Below, in pieces: positions 1 to 7,822 of a stretch of DNA of 64,000 bases. The notes beneath the pieces are model-generated. The model ran no database searches. It was given only the letters and a program-made list of their open reading frames with translations, and was not told the DNA's origin. The position numbers were made by a program, and so were the translations under genes. The stretch covers positions 1 to 64,000 of the forward strand of contig CAYGTI010000015.1 in assembly GCA_964352785.1 (NCBI GenBank). Reading direction: 5' to 3'. The DNA comes from JACOMS01 sp964352785. GTDB lineage: Bacteria > Pseudomonadota > Alphaproteobacteria > Caulobacterales > Maricaulaceae. Positions within the stretch are counted from its first letter, which is position 1; the number at the start of each line of letters is the position of its first letter.

Positions 1-693
1 GTTAAAGCTACTCACATTTCCAAATATTTCCGAAATTACCTCCCACTCATTTTTTCTAATAAAGCGAGCTTCTTTTAAGTTAAGTAGAGGTTGATACTGG
101 TTTGATGATTGAATATCTAAGTGTTTTGCCGTAAACACAAACTCATCAATTAATTCTAAATCTACACTTTTGTGAGTGCAATTATATGTAAATGCGAATA
201 AGAATTGATGGTGTGCTTTTTCGTTTATTGTTTTTGACTTATGTAGATGTGTTAAAAACTCCGACTTTATTTTTTGAAGCACGGCGTTGATGGTTGTTAT
301 TGATTCAATCTCTCCATCAACTGAATTTTGCCTTTCACTTCTCCCCTTAAGGGTAGTAAAAATTAAAACAGAATAATACAGCCAACTGGCCATACTTAAA
401 AAGACCTCTCTATGGGAGGGAGAATCTAAAACTTTAAGTGAATTAATAAAATCAATGCACGCTAAGTCCAGTTCTTGCATATCAATAGAGTGGGAAACGT
501 TTAGAGTTCGCAAATAAAAGTCTGGCTGAAGAATTATTTCAACATCCTCCGATGAATTTATACTCTCAAAAATTGAATATACGTGGGTGTCTAGATATTT
601 TATACTTTCAATGACATTTAAATGTGCCTGCTTGAGTGCATCAAATCTAGCATTGATTTTATCTATAATTTGTGCATCCACAGTCATTATCAT
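1..693 (-). CDS. Unknown protein, 3' end cut by window edge
   Basis: An open frame of 231 codons starts at ATG 693 and runs off the left edge without a stop. A second in-frame ATG lies at 687. The product begins MIMTVDAQII and is rich in Ile, Leu, Ser and Asn. I see no signal peptide, membrane segment or known motif. Base composition is clearly more AT-rich than the housekeeping genes, as for the next gene, which suggests transfer. It lies 28 bp beyond a remnant of Rhs core (722-774), where an orphan Rhs tip would carry a toxin or immunity gene. A cassette gene of that locus is therefore possible, but this is inferred from position alone. Confidence 0.6.
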   Translation of the reverse strand, partial: MIMTVDAQIIDKINARFDALKQAHLNVIESIKYLDTHVYSIFESINSSEDVEIILQPDFYLRTLNVSHSIDMQELDLACIDFINSLKVLDSPSHREVFLSMASWLYYSVLIFTTLKGRSERQNSVDGEIESITTINAVLQKIKSEFLTHLHKSKTINEKAHHQFLFAFTYNCTHKSVDLELIDEFVFTAKHLDIQSSNQYQPLLNLKEARFIRKNEWEVISEIFGNVSSFN

Positions 694-721
694 ATAAACA
701 CTGTTGAACACAGCGATTAAA

Positions 722-774
722 GCCCATCACCCATATCAAGGGCTTTGAGCGGGCCAAACGGCGCATAGGTGATG
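722..774 (-). repeat. 53-bp remnant of Rhs core
   Basis: This stretch matches the interior of the full-length rhs gene at about 4474-4526, on the same strand, with one mismatch. It encodes the APFGPLKALDMGDG region of the Rhs repeat shell. It ends exactly at the stop codon of the 775-1320 gene, so it marks a recombination junction between Rhs cassettes. No toxin tip follows it in frame. Confidence 0.85.
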
Positions 775-1320
775 CTATTCGTTGGTTTCTTCAAATGGTA
801 GCTTTACAATTATCTCACTATCAATTGCATCGTGCATTGAAAATTGAATAATATCTAGACAAACTCCATTCAATATTTGGCTATCTGGATTTGAGTTACT
901 TCTTAGATATCGAATTTCATCATTTAATTCAGTAAAATAATTACAAAAGTATGCCAAACAAATAAAATTACGCGAAATAGCTCCTATAAATTCATTTTTT
1001 TTTCTTAAAAGCAGTATTGCTTTTGTAGCGCTCTTAAAAGCTTCTTCCTTTTTTTCAGTTTCATAACGTAAAAATGTAGAATGGTAATACCATGCCCAAG
1101 GATCATTAGAGTATTTTCGAGTATTCTTTTTTAGTAATCGACTTCGCAAACTAAAAGAGTGAATTTGTATATCATGTAAATGTTCAAGAAAAGTCTGTAA
1201 TTCATCTTTTGAAAAACCTTCGATTGAAGAATGTGTTATCCTCAAGTTTTTCAACTTGCTATTTACTAAGAGTAATTTTTTAAGAATTATTTCATCTAAT
1301 GACCTTGGCTCATCTTTCAT
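775..1320 (-). CDS. Candidate immunity protein of orphan Rhs tip
   Basis: This 181-residue protein matches no family I recognise. Its ATG overlaps the end of the orphan Rhs tip by 11 bp, the arrangement expected for a translationally coupled toxin-immunity pair. It lacks a signal peptide or membrane segment, so it would be cytoplasmic. It is strongly AT-rich, rich in Lys, Ile, Leu and Asn, and looks helical. Its stop codon abuts the Rhs core remnant. The immunity role is inferred only from its place right after a toxin tip, as is usual in polymorphic toxin loci. It could also be a cargo gene with no such role. Confidence 0.55.
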   Translation of the reverse strand: MKDEPRSLDEIILKKLLLVNSKLKNLRITHSSIEGFSKDELQTFLEHLHDIQIHSFSLRSRLLKKNTRKYSNDPWAWYYHSTFLRYETEKKEEAFKSATKAILLLRKKNEFIGAISRNFICLAYFCNYFTELNDEIRYLRSNSNPDSQILNGVCLDIIQFSMHDAIDSEIIVKLPFEETNE

Positions 1321-2011
1321 CAGCTATGCTCCATTCTGGTGGCAATGTATTCTCAGGTCTTTTTGCCCGACACAACGCCCACCTTTCTTTTGCTCTAGCG
1401 CGGCAAGCACGTTGAAAATATTTTGTTCTTCTGTATATGCATTTATCACTTTCCGCATAATATCGCCATTCACACTCATCATCGTCATCATAGTCATCAT
1501 TATCACCACTATAAGGAATTCCACTACCACCACCACATCCATCATTATTTTTTCTTAGGTAGTATAAATTATATATTTCGCGACCTGTTGCACCAATTGC
1601 TAAACCGACTGCGATGGCATCTCCGAATGGCAAAGGCCCGTCAGCAGCGCTAGTGCGGCGGCCAATAATGACAGCATCACTAATCGCTGAACTAGGAACT
1701 ATAGGTTGGTACAATAATCCATTCGGATCCACATACCCCGTTGGATTCCCGCCGACATAGGCATATCGGTTCAGTCCGCCCGCGAGGCCGATGGGATCGG
1801 CTTGGAGGTAACGCCCCAGCGCCGGATCATAGGTTCGGTGCCAGTTGTGGGAGAGGGCTATTTCCTCATCCGCATATTGGCCCGGGAACATTAGGTTTTG
1901 GGTGAACGCGCCGGCTGTGGAAACCGCCTCGCCGAACGGCGTTGTGATGCCGCCGTCCCAGACGATATACCGTGCAAGCAAGCTGCTGTGCCCACACGAA
2001 CCATAAGTCAA
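1310..2011 (-). CDS. Orphan Rhs C-terminal tip
   Basis: The frame encodes the end of an Rhs core (the WDGGITTPFGEAVS segment through the YLQADPIGLAGGLNRYAYVGG hallmark region) followed by a new tip of about 135 residues. The core part is nearly identical to 3009-3234 of the full-length rhs gene. The tip starts after PNG and holds an acidic linker (GDNDDYDDDDECE) and then a Cys- and Arg-rich end (CEWRYY, CIYRR, FQRACRARAKERWALC). Its activity is unknown. There is no ATG at the 5' end; the frame opens with TTG at 2011, and the first ATG lies inside the core at NLMFPG. It is probably a silent tip that becomes part of the main gene by recombination, as known for Rhs orphan tips. Confidence 0.75.
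   Translation of the reverse strand: MTYGSCGHSSLLARYIVWDGGITTPFGEAVSTAGAFTQNLMFPGQYADEEIALSHNWHRTYDPALGRYLQADPIGLAGGLNRYAYVGGNPTGYVDPNGLLYQPIVPSSAISDAVIIGRRTSAADGPLPFGDAIAVGLAIGATGREIYNLYYLRKNNDGCGGGSGIPYSGDNDDYDDDDECEWRYYAESDKCIYRRTKYFQRACRARAKERWALCRAKRPENTLPPEWSIADER
1740..1965 (-). repeat. Rhs core direct repeat, orphan copy
   Basis: About 226 bp closely match 3009-3234 in the full-length gene, offset by 1269 bp on the same strand. Similarity stops abruptly upstream of the GTCCCAGAC stretch and fades after the NPTG codons. That is the pattern expected if tips are exchanged by homologous recombination in the core. Confidence 0.85.
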
Positions 2012-2037
2012 TCAACGCTTCTAACCCATTATATAAG

Positions 2038-2505
2038 TTACTGTTTTCGTGTCTTCTTTATGATTTCCCCAGACAAAGCTTCAATTCTGATTATTTCTTT
2101 CTTATCGTAAAAAGGGTGGTGGTCACTGAAGGATATGTTGCAAAACACACCATCCAAGGCGTTTAAATACCCTGTAAGAACTGAGCCATCACTAAAACTC
2201 ACTTTAAAGCGAGCCAATCTAACACGGGGAGCGTTACGGAACTTCAATTCCGGCTCCCAGTCATAATATCCAGGAAACTTCCACTGAAAAAACTTCGTTT
2301 GCTGATTTCCAAAATGACGCTGGCAATAATTAATACGCGCGGTATGTTGGTCAAAAACTGGTAAATATTCTTCTACAATATACTTTCTTGTATTCTCAAT
2401 TATTTTTTTTTCCAACTTTGGAATGGCCGGTAAGATAGGGTTGAATGCTACTCGCCCTCCATTTGTGAATCTGAAAAAATGGGAAAGTAAGTCAACGAAA
2501 TCCAT
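2038..2505 (-). CDS. Candidate immunity protein of the main Rhs tip
   Basis: This cytoplasmic-looking protein of about 155 residues starts MDFVDLLSHFF at ATG 2505, five bases after the rhs stop codon. In-frame starts further upstream (2529 and 2556) would overlap the end of rhs; none has a convincing ribosome site, so the start is uncertain. The C-terminal half looks like a compact beta-rich domain (FKVSFSDGSVLTGYLNALDG, then a charged helix). I recognise no family. The immunity role is inferred from tight coupling to the toxin tip, the standard position for Rhs immunity genes. Confidence 0.6.
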   Translation of the reverse strand: MDFVDLLSHFFRFTNGGRVAFNPILPAIPKLEKKIIENTRKYIVEEYLPVFDQHTARINYCQRHFGNQQTKFFQWKFPGYYDWEPELKFRNAPRVRLARFKVSFSDGSVLTGYLNALDGVFCNISFSDHHPFYDKKEIIRIEALSGEIIKKTRKQ

Positions 2506-2509
2506 AGAG

Positions 2510-5500
2510 TTATTTACACTTACATTCATTAGATGAAAAATCTGTTGCACCTGCAACCCCCACCAGACTTAATCCCGGAATCCAGCCCGGTGTTCTCAAT
2601 AGTTGTTGTATCCGCGGTGGCCAGTTATCAGCTTTTGTCATACCTTTCAAAAATCGATACGGATCAGTATGGGAATGGAATTTTCCAGTAACGTAATTCC
2701 CGTTAAATCTAGAATTTACAAACCATCGACCTAATTTGTTATCAAGCTGGGGTTTATAGTGAGGATTCGGGTTTTTTCCACTTTTACTCAATTTTCTTAT
2801 ATAACGATCTGGAATAGCATGGGACCATTCTGTGCCCGGACTGCGTTTAAACGCTAACTTTAAAAATCGCCCTCCTAAAGCATTGATAGCAATGCTCCAC
2901 GGATCAATACACTCAATTTTTCCATCATGTTTATAAAGTTGCCATGCCAGATCAGCGACAGCGAATCCAACTGCCCACCAAAATTGCCCATCCGGATCAA
3001 TACGCCCAGTCGGATTACCACCAACGTAAGCATACCTATTCAGTCCGCCCGCGAGGCCGATGGGATCGGCTTGGAGGTAACGCCCCAGCGCCGGATCATA
3101 GGTTCGGTGCCAGTTGTGGGATAACCCTGTCTCCTCGTCCGCATATTGGCCCGGGAACATCAGGTTCTGGGTGAAGGCGCCTGCGGTGCTGACGGCTTCG
3201 CCAAACGGGGTGGTGATACCGCCGTCCCAGACAATCGCGCCGTCTGCGCTTGTCGCGATAACAGGACGTCCAAGGTGATCGGCGTGCAGGAAGGTCAGGC
3301 CAGCGGTTTGCGTTCCAATACCCGTGCCGCCCTCACAGGCCTCCTCCAGCGCGTCGATCTGCGACTGATACTCCGCCGCGTCCGCCTCAAGGCTTGTGAT
3401 CTCGGCGCGTAAGGCCTCCATTTGCGCCCTCAAAGGAGCCGCGCGGGTCTCGACCCGCGTGATTTGGCGCTGAACGTTACGCTCTTGGCGGACAAGCCCC
3501 CGGCGCTGCGCTGTATAGGCGCGCAAACGCACGCGTAGACGCCATCTGCGCCAGCGGTTATTGGTCGCCGCTATGGCCGCTTCCGTTTGCGCAATGCGAG
3601 CATCAACACGTTCCCGCGCGCTATCCACAGCCGCCAAGCGGTTTTCCAATCGCGTGACTTGGCGTTCTAACCGAACAATGCGGGATTGTAGGTTGCTAAT
3701 CTCATTTTGCTTGGCCGTGATCTGGTTTAATGCCGCATTGATCTGCGCTTCAAGCGCGGCGATTTCTTCGCTGTTATCGCACGGTTCATCCGTGTCATCC
3801 ACCGAGATCACAGCAAGGGGCGTAAGCCCCAGCCAGATATAATCCCGGATCACTGCGCCGCTCGCGCCGTCGGTTTCAGATATCAGGCGGCCTTCAAGGT
3901 CATAGTGGTAATGAATGGTGGTGCCGTTCGCCGTTTTAACAATGCGCTGCTCATCCCCATCATAGGTGTAAGCCGCAACCTGCGCCCCGTCTTTCTCCAC
4001 AGTTCCGATACGCCCGCGCGCATTCAGGCCGTACGTATATTCCGGGCCATTATCATTGACTGCGCGCGCATCTGTGATGACCTGCCCCGACGCCGCGTAG
4101 GTAAACAGGCGCTTGACCGAGCCGCTATTGGCCGCATCCGTCAGGGACACACCCGTCAATCGCGCGGTGGCCGGATCATACTCATAATCTTCAACAGTTG
4201 TCTCTCCGTCCGCGCTCCATGTACGCCGCAAACGATCCCCGCCCAGATTATAGGCATAATCAATCTCGCCGTAGTCGCCATCCGCCGATGTGAGGCGGGA
4301 GACCGCGTCATAGGCAAAGCTCTGGGAGCGATCAGGATGAACCGCGTCGGTCATAGACAAGATATCCCCCGCCGCGTCATACCCAAACGCAATATCCATA
4401 ATCGCGCCGCTTGTGTTTGTACGGCGTAAGTTAAGCGCCCGGTAAGCTTGGTCATACGCGATGCGAAGTTGATGCCCATCGCCCATATCAAGGGCTTTGA
4501 GCGGGCCAAACGGCGCATAGGTGATGTTCTCAGCGATGATCGTCCGCGCGCCGTCAAGCGCGACACTCTCGATCGAAATAATCCTAGCCGCGGCGTCACG
4601 CGTATATTCAACGCGCTGACCAGACGGATGCGTTATGGACAGAACCTCGCCGCCAAGATCATAAGTATAGCCGGTGGTGTAGGACTGTTCATTCAGGGTA
4701 CGGGTCATAGACGTCATGTGCCCAAGACTGTCATAACTATAAGATGTTTCGCCGAAGCTCTTGATCTCGGAGGTTAGATGCCCGATCCCGTATACACCCG
4801 CATCATAAGCATATGTCAGATTATCTTCCGGATGTGCGGGGAACGTCATAGATAGGGGGCGGCCTGCCGCGTCATAGGTGAAGTTCGAAACAATGCCGCG
4901 CCCGTCTGTCATTTGCGTGACGAGACCCCGGGTGTCTCGGACATACTGCGTGGTTCCGGCCTCAAGGCTGACTTCGCGGACCACTTCGCCAAAACCGTTG
5001 CGAACATAGTTCGTCGTTACATTGCGGGCATCTTTAAGTCCTACAAGCGGGTTTCTCGAATCTGACTGTTTATCAAGTGTATAGTCTGTTTCCGCACCGA
5101 GGGGGTCAACGTCTTTCGTCAGGCGGTCTAAATTATCAAAGCTTTGCTGCCACTGCCCGCCGCGCGGATCCGTAATATTCGTCAGATTGTTTTCTTTGTC
5201 ATAGGTAAAGCTCGTTTCAGCCGGAAGCCCGTTCACACCCCCAGCGCCGACAGCTTTGATCACGCGGTTAATTTCGTCCATAGTTTGCGAGACTGTGAAC
5301 TCAATATTACCACTGCCTTGCTGCACGTTGGTGCGCGATATCTCGCCCATAGCGTTTCGGGTATACTCGATCCGGTCACCCTCAGCATTGAAAATATCGG
5401 TCAATCGCCGTGCTGCGTCATAATTAAATGAAAGCCGCGCACCGTTAGGCGGAGTCACGGACGTGACAAGATCGGTCGCTGTGTAAGTGATTTCTGTGCG

Positions 5501-7636
5501 GGCATTTTCCTGCCCGGCGCTTTGAATGATCTGCTCTAGGCGGCCTTTACTGTCATAGACAAGACGGGTCTGAACGCCGTTCGGATCGGTAAAAGACTGA
5601 GGTGCTCCGAGATAGTTGTGAGCCGTGATCAGGGTGGTATGCCCCAACTCATTGGTCATCGATGTCAGGTTGGCACCCTCATAGGTAAAAGTTTGCGTAT
5701 CAGATGACCCTGCGAGAGGGCCATCAATCGCCGTGATATGAGGCCCCACATAACTGAAAGCCCAGCGGCGCGGCTCCCCCGCCGAGTTACCGCTTGTGTC
5801 TGTTTGCGTGAGCGTTTGTAGTCCGCCGCTATTATTGTAGGTATAATCAACGGTGAGGCCGGGGCGAATAATTTGTGTCGGGCTTCCTAAATAGTCTTCA
5901 TGCCACGTCCGGTATTCTGTATATTCATCCGGCGTGCCAGCGGCACGGGTAATCTGAGTGCTGCGTCCATACCCGTCGTGCACATAAGTCGTTGTGCGCC
6001 CTTCCCGGTCAACTTTTTCTATCGGAGGGCAATTCAGGAAAAGCCCGTTGCCAAGATAATCGATAGACATGACGTCCGCTGGCACATTGGCCGATGCGGC
6101 TCCAGCAACTGTATCAAGTGCGTAGCTACCGCCGCCCAGATATCGTTTGTAACTATAATCCGTGTTGCGGCCAAGCGCATTTGTCACTGTCCGTACATCA
6201 ACCCCGGAATAACTCGTGGTATCGACATAGGTGACGTGCGCCGCATCAACCCCGTCCGGGTGGCTACTGGAGATCGCCCGGCCAAACTCATCATAAGACC
6301 AATTTCCGTACGTTATACCCGCAGTGTCTATGAGCCCCGTCATGTGATAGGGGTAATCATCATTTTGGTATAAATATGTCTGGCTAAAGACCATGTCGCC
6401 TTGCGGAGATGTGCGCGAGACGCTCTTCAAGCGATCAACATAATTTCTGTCTGAATAGGGCGTTTCGGGTTTACCGTTCTGATCGGCGAGATCATAGGCG
6501 TAACTTATCTGGCTCCCATCAGAGATATCTATACGGGCCACCGCAACAGGAACGGGCGGCACGGGCCCATCATTTGTAATCTCTGGATCAATCGTTCCGT
6601 CCGGCTCCTCAAAACCGAGTTGGAACCAAATCCAGTTATACTGAGCGCTGCGGCCAAGGTTGTCCGATTTGCGAATGATCTGGCTATGATCACCATAGGC
6701 GAGATATTGCTCGTAACCGCCGGGATAAGATATCCTAATCGGTTTTGCGACGCGGTAATCACTCGCGTCTTTGACAGCCTTAATGCTGCGCATTAAATAA
6801 ATCACGCCATCCCGATCTGTGAACTCCCAGTCCACAGATCGGGTTTTAATCTCGCCGATATTCGCGGGACGCGCGCCTATGAACGAAACTCTATGATCCC
6901 GCCCTCTTCCATTCATGGACGGCCCGCTGGCGGTCAATACCAGAGGGCCTGAAGATGTTTGGGTATTCGCGTTATACGAATCCCCATTGGGCATAATGAT
7001 ATTGCTGGCCGTTAAGCTGCTGCCGTAAAATCCGTTGATCCAAAACTGAATATCAGACCCGTCCCGCCAGTTCGATTTAAACGGGCTGAGTGTACCTTCA
7101 ACGGTCGCTGTCTGAAGGCGGCCCCAAGGCTTGGTATTGTAGTGACGCTCAATGGTGAAAAGCCCGTCTGCAGAGGCATAGTCCACAACATGCTCCATTT
7201 TGGCCCCGGTCGCGAGCAGAATTGGGTTTGTTCCGCCTTTCTTCATACAGTCTACATCACAGGTCGGCGCGGTACTGGTGCTACAATGCGGCGGACTACC
7301 AATCGCTTGGACTTCACCCGGACGTCCCTCACACTGAAAAATGGCTGATGTTGGCAATACTGTGAGAGGGCCTGTCCCATCATGGAAGTTGGTCCAACTG
7401 CAAGCGTAAATATGTGGATTATCCGTGGCATGAGCGCCCCGGTATTTCGTCCCTTCCCATGCAGCATCATCAAATTGTGCTCTGCAAGCCGCTTGGGGGG
7501 ATCTAAACGTCTTGGCCCCCGTGGTTAAAGGCGTCCACCATCCGCCTTTCGAGGGGCCTTGCGCTTGCGCGAAGGCTGATTGAGATGCAAAAAACAAGCA
7601 TAAACATATGCTGAGCCAAGAGCCAATTCTACGCAT
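2510..7636 (-). CDS. Full-length secreted Rhs polymorphic toxin
   Basis: The protein has 1708 residues from ATG 7636. That start follows a GGGGAA ribosome site and opens a clean Sec signal peptide (MRRIGSWLSICLCLFFASQSAFA); an upstream frame from 7687 lacks this logic. In order there is a DUF6531-like segment near residue 140 (NPILLATGAKMEH), a long run of YD/RHS repeats that builds the hollow shell, a long coiled coil at about 1290-1430, the Rhs core (DHLGRP to YLQADPIGLAGG), and a variable tip of 158 residues after DPDG. The tip has WSHAIPDRY and GKFHSHTDPYRF, which could form a His-rich nuclease-like site, but this is a guess. No PAAR, VgrG or type VI genes are nearby, so Sec export and surface display fit better than type VI delivery. 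The target is unknown. Confidence 0.92.
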   Translation of the reverse strand: MRRIGSWLSICLCLFFASQSAFAQAQGPSKGGWWTPLTTGAKTFRSPQAACRAQFDDAAWEGTKYRGAHATDNPHIYACSWTNFHDGTGPLTVLPTSAIFQCEGRPGEVQAIGSPPHCSTSTAPTCDVDCMKKGGTNPILLATGAKMEHVVDYASADGLFTIERHYNTKPWGRLQTATVEGTLSPFKSNWRDGSDIQFWINGFYGSSLTASNIIMPNGDSYNANTQTSSGPLVLTASGPSMNGRGRDHRVSFIGARPANIGEIKTRSVDWEFTDRDGVIYLMRSIKAVKDASDYRVAKPIRISYPGGYEQYLAYGDHSQIIRKSDNLGRSAQYNWIWFQLGFEEPDGTIDPEITNDGPVPPVPVAVARIDISDGSQISYAYDLADQNGKPETPYSDRNYVDRLKSVSRTSPQGDMVFSQTYLYQNDDYPYHMTGLIDTAGITYGNWSYDEFGRAISSSHPDGVDAAHVTYVDTTSYSGVDVRTVTNALGRNTDYSYKRYLGGGSYALDTVAGAASANVPADVMSIDYLGNGLFLNCPPIEKVDREGRTTTYVHDGYGRSTQITRAAGTPDEYTEYRTWHEDYLGSPTQIIRPGLTVDYTYNNSGGLQTLTQTDTSGNSAGEPRRWAFSYVGPHITAIDGPLAGSSDTQTFTYEGANLTSMTNELGHTTLITAHNYLGAPQSFTDPNGVQTRLVYDSKGRLEQIIQSAGQENARTEITYTATDLVTSVTPPNGARLSFNYDAARRLTDIFNAEGDRIEYTRNAMGEISRTNVQQGSGNIEFTVSQTMDEINRVIKAVGAGGVNGLPAETSFTYDKENNLTNITDPRGGQWQQSFDNLDRLTKDVDPLGAETDYTLDKQSDSRNPLVGLKDARNVTTNYVRNGFGEVVREVSLEAGTTQYVRDTRGLVTQMTDGRGIVSNFTYDAAGRPLSMTFPAHPEDNLTYAYDAGVYGIGHLTSEIKSFGETSYSYDSLGHMTSMTRTLNEQSYTTGYTYDLGGEVLSITHPSGQRVEYTRDAAARIISIESVALDGARTIIAENITYAPFGPLKALDMGDGHQLRIAYDQAYRALNLRRTNTSGAIMDIAFGYDAAGDILSMTDAVHPDRSQSFAYDAVSRLTSADGDYGEIDYAYNLGGDRLRRTWSADGETTVEDYEYDPATARLTGVSLTDAANSGSVKRLFTYAASGQVITDARAVNDNGPEYTYGLNARGRIGTVEKDGAQVAAYTYDGDEQRIVKTANGTTIHYHYDLEGRLISETDGASGAVIRDYIWLGLTPLAVISVDDTDEPCDNSEEIAALEAQINAALNQITAKQNEISNLQSRIVRLERQVTRLENRLAAVDSARERVDARIAQTEAAIAATNNRWRRWRLRVRLRAYTAQRRGLVRQERNVQRQITRVETRAAPLRAQMEALRAEITSLEADAAEYQSQIDALEEACEGGTGIGTQTAGLTFLHADHLGRPVIATSADGAIVWDGGITTPFGEAVSTAGAFTQNLMFPGQYADEETGLSHNWHRTYDPALGRYLQADPIGLAGGLNRYAYVGGNPTGRIDPDGQFWWAVGFAVADLAWQLYKHDGKIECIDPWSIAINALGGRFLKLAFKRSPGTEWSHAIPDRYIRKLSKSGKNPNPHYKPQLDNKLGRWFVNSRFNGNYVTGKFHSHTDPYRFLKGMTKADNWPPRIQQLLRTPGWIPGLSLVGVAGATDFSSNECKCK
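3009..3234 (-). repeat. Rhs core direct repeat, main copy
   Basis: Partner of 1740-1965. It covers the end of the Rhs core just before the variable tip of the full-length protein and offers the homology for swapping in the orphan tip. Confidence 0.85.
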
Positions 7637-7642
7637 AAAAGA

Positions 7643-7648
7643 TTCCCC
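7643..7648 (-). promoter_or_regulatory. Ribosome binding site deciding the rhs start
   Basis: GGGGAA on the minus strand lies six bases before ATG 7636. It favours the start that opens the signal peptide over the longer frame beginning at 7687. Confidence 0.7.
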
Positions 7649-7755
7649 AATTACTACCTTAATACGACTTTTGAGGAATATTTGCAACCCAAAATATTTT
7701 TGATCCCAAAAATGAAAACTAATGTTTTCTGCGAATAATATAAATAATAAATCAA

Positions 7756-7772
7756 TGCTACTTAATGTAGCA
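7756..7772 (-). terminator. Possible hairpin after the SIR2-STAND gene
   Basis: TGCTAC and GTAGCA form a perfect six-base stem around a five-base loop in the AT-rich gap between the SIR2-STAND gene and rhs. On the minus strand it is followed by a loosely T-rich stretch. It could be a weak terminator or an operator for rhs; neither is certain. Confidence 0.3.
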
Positions 7773-7822
7773 GATTAAATATCGAATTAATTCAAGGCCC
7801 GCTCAGTGTCATGAAACTTCAT

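Noticed and set aside
2510..7636. Type VI secretion Rhs effector
   Set aside because: The protein has a Sec signal peptide and no PAAR domain, and there is no vgrG, hcp or other type VI gene in the window.
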